This document shows, one piece after another, positions 4,705 through 7,488 of a stretch of DNA of 7,488 bases; within the stretch, counting starts at the first letter, position 1, and every line of letters starts with the position of its first letter. The position numbers and the translations under genes were made by a program. This DNA is from Acidobacteriota bacterium (GTDB taxonomy: Bacteria; Acidobacteriota; Holophagae; Thermotomaculales; Thermotomaculaceae). The notes beneath the pieces are model-generated. The model was given only the letters and a program-made list of their open reading frames with translations. It was not told the origin of the DNA and did no database searches. Location of the stretch: assembly GCA_027038695.1 (NCBI GenBank), contig JALWHA010000295.1, positions 1 through 7,488 of the forward strand. The letters are read 5' to 3'.

Positions 4705-7488
4705 ATGCAGTTTAAGCCTTTTTTCTCCGCCAAAGCGGACAAGTTTTACAATTTGATGAAGTACCATGTTGAAGATGTCTTGCTTGTCGCATCCCCGTAC
4801 GACGCATACATACTTGAAGAAGACGGGGCTTTGACAAAGAGGATTTTCAGCGATTTTGTGGAGCTGGATTTACAGCATATTCCGAGAATAACAAGGGTTT
4901 ACTCCGCAAAAGAGGCTCTTGAATTCTTGAAAAAGGACAACTACGACCTTGTTATAACAATGCCGCGGCTTTCGGATATGACCCCTATTGAATTCGGAAA
5001 AAAGGTTAAAGAGATAAAAAAAGACCTTCCTGTTGTCCTTTTAACTTATGTCCCTGTTGAAAAAGACGTTTTAATGTTTGTCAGGGAAAAAAGGTACATT
5101 GACAAGGTTTTTTACTGGATGGGGGATTCTAAACTCTTTCTGGCAATAATAAAATATATTGAAGACGAAAAAAACGCTGAAACAGATACTGAATTAGGGG
5201 TAAACGTCATTCTGATAGTTGAAGATTCCCCGTGGTACTATTCATTCTTTCTGCCTTTGATCTATACCGAGATTTTAAAACAGACGAGGAAGATAATCAG
5301 GGATACTATTAACGAATCAGATGTTATTTTAAGGGTTAAGGCAAGGCCTAAAATTCTAACGGCAGAGACTTACGACGACGCAGTTAATATTTATGAGAAG
5401 TACAAAAGCAAGTTGTTAGGGATAATATCAGACGTGCAGTATCCTAAAGGGGGTAAACTTGATAAAAATGCCGGTTTTGAGCTTGTAAAGAAGGTTAAAA
5501 GCGAGGTTAAGGATTTAAATGTTATCCTTCAATCTTCTAACCTTGAAAACAAAAAGGTTGCAAGAAAATTAGGGGTTGATTTTTTTCACAAACTCTCAAA
5601 AAGCATGGTTGAGCAGTTAAGAAAGTATATTTTAAAGCATTTCGGGTTTGGTGATTTTGTTTTCAAGCTGCCTAACGGAAAGATAATAGACAGGGCTAAA
5701 AGTTTGGAAGAATTTGCGGAAAAGATACTGAACATCCCTGACGAAAGTGTTTTATACCACGCTTCTCATAACCATTTTTCAATATGGTTCAGGGCGAGAA
5801 CTCAATTTGAAATAGCAGAGGTTTTAAGGCCTAAAACTATTGACGATTTTAAGGATATAGGGCATATTAAGGTTTTTCTTCACCATACCATAATTGATTT
5901 TTTGCACCAAAAAAAGGTAAATTCTGTTATTAGTTTAAAGGCTCTCTCCGATGCTGAATCAGCAATTTTTGTAAAGATAGGGGACGAATCTTTAGGGGGC
6001 AAAGCGAGGGGATTGGCGTTTATTCAGGCTGTTCTTTCTGAAACGGGTTTTGTGGATAAGTTCCCCGATGTTGACATAAAGGTGCCGTTTTCAACAGTGC
6101 TTGCAACCGATATTTACGAAAGTTTCTTGCGCAAAAACAAATTGATGGACAGGGCTCTTGAGATTGAAAACGACGAAGAGATAAAGTCCCTTTTCCTTAA
6201 TTCCAAACTGCCTAAAAGTGTTGAAAAGGATTTGTCAAAGTTGTTAAAAAAGTTAAAAACACCTCTTGCTGTTCGTTCTTCTTCGATCTTTGAGGATTCG
6301 CAGACACTTTCATTTGCCGGGGTGTACAAAACCTATATGCTTGCAAACAACGAGCAGACATTTGAGCACAGGCTTGCAAACTTGATTGCTTCAATTAAAC
6401 TTGTTTATGCTTCTGTTTTTTCTTCCGCTGCAAAAAAGTTTATTAAAAACACAAATTACAATTTAGGCGAAGAAAAGATGGCTGTTTTAATTCAAAAAGT
6501 GGTAGGCAAACAGTACGGCAAATACTATTTCCCCGTTATTTCCGGGGTTGCGCAGAGCTACAATTACTATCCCGTTGCAAGTTTAAAGCCTGAAGACGGA
6601 GTCGTTTACCTTGCTTTCGGTTTGGGAAGGATTATTGAGGAATCAAATTTTATAAAAAGGGTTTCTCCTAAAGCGCCTTTGCTTGACCCTTTGTGTGCAA
6701 GCCCGGAGCAATGTGTAAGGAACAGCCAGAAATATTTTTATGCTTTAGATCTTGAAAAATCTGAATTTGACGCAAAAAAAGGTGAACTTTCAGGGCTTGA
6801 AAAGATAAGGGTTTCCGATTTTGAGATAGGTGAGTCTTTGAACTATGTTTCCGAGTACTATTCTCAAGAGGACGGAATTTTGTCAGCATTTCCGAAATTC
6901 GGAGCAAAGAAGGTAATTACTTTCAAAAATTTTCTTTCAAACAGGTTTTTTCATTTTTCCGAGTTAATAACCGAACTTCTTGAATTGTCTTCAAGTGCAA
7001 TCGGGGAAGCTTCCGAAATAGAGTTTTCGGTAAACTTTAATAAGAATGAAAAGAATCATTTTTTTCTGCTTCAAAACAAGCCTCTGCCTTCTGGAAGCGG
7101 TTTGGGAGTTGTTTTGATAGAAAAAAAAGAAACAAAAAACGCTCTCTGTCTCTCCGATGAAGTATTAGGAAACGGGATTTACAATAACCTTAAACGCATC
7201 GTTTTTGTCTCTCCTAAAAGGTTTAGAAGGGATAAAACCGTAGAGATTGCCTCAGAGATTGCAAAGATAAATCGGGAGTTTAAGGATAAAAAGGAATTTT
7301 ATATGCTGTTTGTTCCGGGGAGATTAGGCTCAAGCAACCCTTTTAACGGTATTCCGGTAAATTTTAAGGAAATTTCAAACGCAAAAGTAATTGTAGAGTA
7401 TACAATGGAGAATTTCAGGGTAGAGCCGTCAAAGGGGAATCACTTTTTCCAGAAAATGCTTTCCTCAAGAATGGCATACTTTTACATA
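4705..7488 (+). CDS. Two receiver-like domains fused to a PEP-synthase-type ATP-binding domain (3' end missing)
   Basis: The frame is open from ATG 4705 to the right edge (928 codons). It resembles the PEP/pyruvate-binding-domain proteins of about 1000 residues that I recall from Bacteroidota, so perhaps tens of residues are missing. REC1 (about 23-156) is degenerate: SP replaces the acidic pair at 30-31, DLVITMP (81-87) has no phosphoacceptor Asp, and Trp138 stands near the conserved Lys position. REC2 (about 166-312) looks intact: E173-D174, D243, S277/S278 and K296. A linker holds YHASHNHF (351-358). The ATP-grasp part has GDESLGGKARGL (426-437, K433), AVRSSSIFEDS (522-532, R524), SFAGVYKTY (536-544), FGLGR (638-642), E773 in EIEFS and LLQNKP (788-793). 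No phosphohistidine swivel domain or PEP barrel follows by residue 928, so this is not a complete PEP synthase. The start follows the peptidase stop by 5 bases without a clear Shine-Dalgarno, suggesting coupling. Its biological role is unknown to me. Confidence 0.9.
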   Translation, partial: MQFKPFFSAKADKFYNLMKYHVEDVLLVASPYDAYILEEDGALTKRIFSDFVELDLQHIPRITRVYSAKEALEFLKKDNYDLVITMPRLSDMTPIEFGKKVKEIKKDLPVVLLTYVPVEKDVLMFVREKRYIDKVFYWMGDSKLFLAIIKYIEDEKNAETDTELGVNVILIVEDSPWYYSFFLPLIYTEILKQTRKIIRDTINESDVILRVKARPKILTAETYDDAVNIYEKYKSKLLGIISDVQYPKGGKLDKNAGFELVKKVKSEVKDLNVILQSSNLENKKVARKLGVDFFHKLSKSMVEQLRKYILKHFGFGDFVFKLPNGKIIDRAKSLEEFAEKILNIPDESVLYHASHNHFSIWFRARTQFEIAEVLRPKTIDDFKDIGHIKVFLHHTIIDFLHQKKVNSVISLKALSDAESAIFVKIGDESLGGKARGLAFIQAVLSETGFVDKFPDVDIKVPFSTVLATDIYESFLRKNKLMDRALEIENDEEIKSLFLNSKLPKSVEKDLSKLLKKLKTPLAVRSSSIFEDSQTLSFAGVYKTYMLANNEQTFEHRLANLIASIKLVYASVFSSAAKKFIKNTNYNLGEEKMAVLIQKVVGKQYGKYYFPVISGVAQSYNYYPVASLKPEDGVVYLAFGLGRIIEESNFIKRVSPKAPLLDPLCASPEQCVRNSQKYFYALDLEKSEFDAKKGELSGLEKIRVSDFEIGESLNYVSEYYSQEDGILSAFPKFGAKKVITFKNFLSNRFFHFSELITELLELSSSAIGEASEIEFSVNFNKNEKNHFFLLQNKPLPSGSGLGVVLIEKKETKNALCLSDEVLGNGIYNNLKRIVFVSPKRFRRDKTVEIASEIAKINREFKDKKEFYMLFVPGRLGSSNPFNGIPVNFKEISNAKVIVEYTMENFRVEPSKGNHFFQKMLSSRMAYFYI

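Noticed and set aside
4705..7488. Annotation as phosphoenolpyruvate synthase (ppsA) or PPDK
   Set aside because: Only the N-terminal ATP-binding domain is present. The catalytic-His swivel domain and PEP/pyruvate barrel are not seen, and two receiver domains precede it.

Overview
The window looks like bacterial chromosome from a low-to-moderate GC organism. Arginine is written mostly as AGG, the better start sites carry GGAG/AGGAGG-type Shine-Dalgarno sequences, and one gene encodes a predicted lipoprotein. The Shine-Dalgarno use argues against typical Bacteroidota, although the last gene belongs to a family I remember mainly from that phylum. I cannot name the species or phylum from the sequence alone. 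No CRISPR array, insertion sequence, phage gene or attachment site is visible.

Layout, all genes on the + strand. (1) Bases 2-983 hold the 3' end of an unrecognised gene, overlapping by 11 bp a small multi-pass membrane protein with a HELAH zinc-metalloprotease motif (M50-like). (2) Bases 984-1374 are a very AT-rich gap with no convincing gene. It contains small inverted repeats that lead up to a consensus sigma70 promoter. (3) Bases 1417-1493 are an initiator tRNA-fMet gene with encoded CCA. (4) Bases 1494-1617 are a short spacer with a probable cysS promoter and an inverted repeat over the poorly matching -35 region. (5) Bases 1618-7488 hold three closely spaced genes that probably form an operon: cysS (10 bp gap), an ACE-like M2 zinc peptidase lipoprotein (5 bp gap), and a large protein that runs off the right edge. 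The large protein has two receiver-like domains followed by a PEP-synthase-type ATP-binding domain.

cysS is housekeeping (charging of tRNA-Cys). The M2 peptidase probably trims peptides in the cell envelope. The receiver/ATP-grasp protein is the least understood gene. It has the nucleotide-binding half of PEP synthase, but in the 928 visible residues it has neither the swivelling phosphohistidine domain nor the PEP/pyruvate barrel. The three genes probably share transcription, but nothing in the sequence shows that they share a pathway.

Most unusual points: the REC-REC-ATP-grasp protein, with one dead and one apparently intact receiver; conserved ACE-type carboxylate-clamp residues in a bacterial lipoprotein, with a second well-placed internal start that would remove the lipid anchor; a C1.U72 mismatch in the initiator tRNA; and dyads over both promoter -35 regions.
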